This document shows, piece by piece, positions 61,242 to 61,366 of a stretch of DNA of 61,366 nt. Made by a program: the position numbers and the translations under genes. The notes under the pieces are model-generated. The model saw nothing but the letters and a program-made list of their open reading frames with translations, did no database searches and was not told the DNA's origin. The DNA is from Betaproteobacteria bacterium RIFCSPLOWO2_12_FULL_68_20 (GTDB lineage: Bacteria; Pseudomonadota; Gammaproteobacteria; Burkholderiales; SG8-39). How positions within the stretch are numbered: the first letter of the stretch is position 1; each line of letters begins with the position of its first letter. The DNA is taken from assembly GCA_001770655.1 (NCBI GenBank), contig MERQ01000053.1, positions 632 through 61,997 of the forward strand. The letters run 5' to 3'.

Positions 61242-61366
61242 ATGAGCAAGGCCATCCGCATCCACTCCCATGGCGGACCGGAGGTGATGCGCTGGGAAGA
61301 CATCGAGCTCGCTCCGCCGGCGGCCGGCGAAGCGCGCGTGCGGCACACCGCGATTGCGCTCAACTT
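61242..61366 (+). CDS. Quinone oxidoreductase (MDR family), 3' end outside window
   Basis: The first 41 codons of a medium-chain dehydrogenase/reductase-type protein. MSKAIRIHSHGGPEVMRWED and the following GEARVRHTAIALN block match NADPH:quinone oxidoreductases (QorA type), without the zinc-ligand region being visible yet. GGGAGG precedes the ATG. The gene is 6 bases after the permease and may belong to the same unit. The rest of the gene lies beyond the window. Confidence 0.75.
   Translation, partial: MSKAIRIHSHGGPEVMRWEDIELAPPAAGEARVRHTAIALN

Overview
The window is a gene-dense, very GC-rich stretch of a bacterial chromosome. Gene content and order point to a betaproteobacterium, probably Burkholderiales-like: xseB-ispA-dxs-folE2; murJ / rpsT / DUF3579 / argD-argF-argG; ribF-ileS-lspA-ispH next to a type IV pilus minor-pilin operon; birA-coaX-SPOR protein; and glnE / yhdP-nitrilase-tldD. 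This placement is inferred from gene order, since there is no rRNA gene in the window. I see no insertion sequence, prophage, integron or CRISPR array. No stretch longer than 300 bases lacks a gene; the largest gap (31023-31209) holds the divergent pilE and tRNA promoters.

Layout. 1-2000: the 3' part of queG with an in-frame amber codon, a DUF2784 membrane protein and a mercaptopyruvate sulfurtransferase. 2000-8760: isoprenoid genes (xseB, ispA, dxs), folE2, a protein-isoaspartate methyltransferase, a retroviral-type aspartic protease, a class I amidotransferase and an exported unknown. 8760-12830: arginine genes argG, argF, argD on the minus strand, then DUF3579 and rpsT. 12870-22260: murJ, a SirB1-type protein, a truncated Mpo1-like gene, ribF, ileS, lspA, a MESH1-like HD hydrolase, ispH and a Sel1-repeat protein. 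22260-31020: a minus-strand pilus operon read as pilE, fimT, pilV, pilW, pilX, pilY1, ending in a TonB-domain gene. 31210-36510: tRNA-Thr(CGT), an orphan response regulator, an exported Trp/Cys repeat protein, SPOR protein, coaX, birA, then ugpB and ugpQ. 36510-43120: phosphomannomutase, YheT-type hydrolase, NTF2-like protein, heptosyltransferase, zinc-finger protein, ilvE, an ArsR regulator and a class III cyclase. 43168-53524: glnE, yhdP, nitrilase, tldD and two CoA-transferase-like subunits. 53582-54692: an HTH-MNT / HEPN toxin-antitoxin pair. 54689-61366: glpK, gpsA, a three-gene ABC importer and the start of a quinone oxidoreductase gene.

The most interesting items are: (i) the HEPN/MNT pair, whose toxin carries the RX4HXY motif and whose nucleotidyltransferase antitoxin is fused to an Xre-type DNA-binding domain; (ii) two nearly identical TTGAT-N4-GTCAA palindromes, one in the glpK-gpsA promoter region and one before the ABC importer, which suggest a shared CRP/FNR-type regulator; (iii) many genes with a -10 hexamer only 6-10 bases before the start codon, suggesting leaderless transcription; (iv) the amber codon in queG; and (v) a small exported protein built from three Trp-rich, Cys-terminated repeats. 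All motif positions were read by eye and no database search was run.
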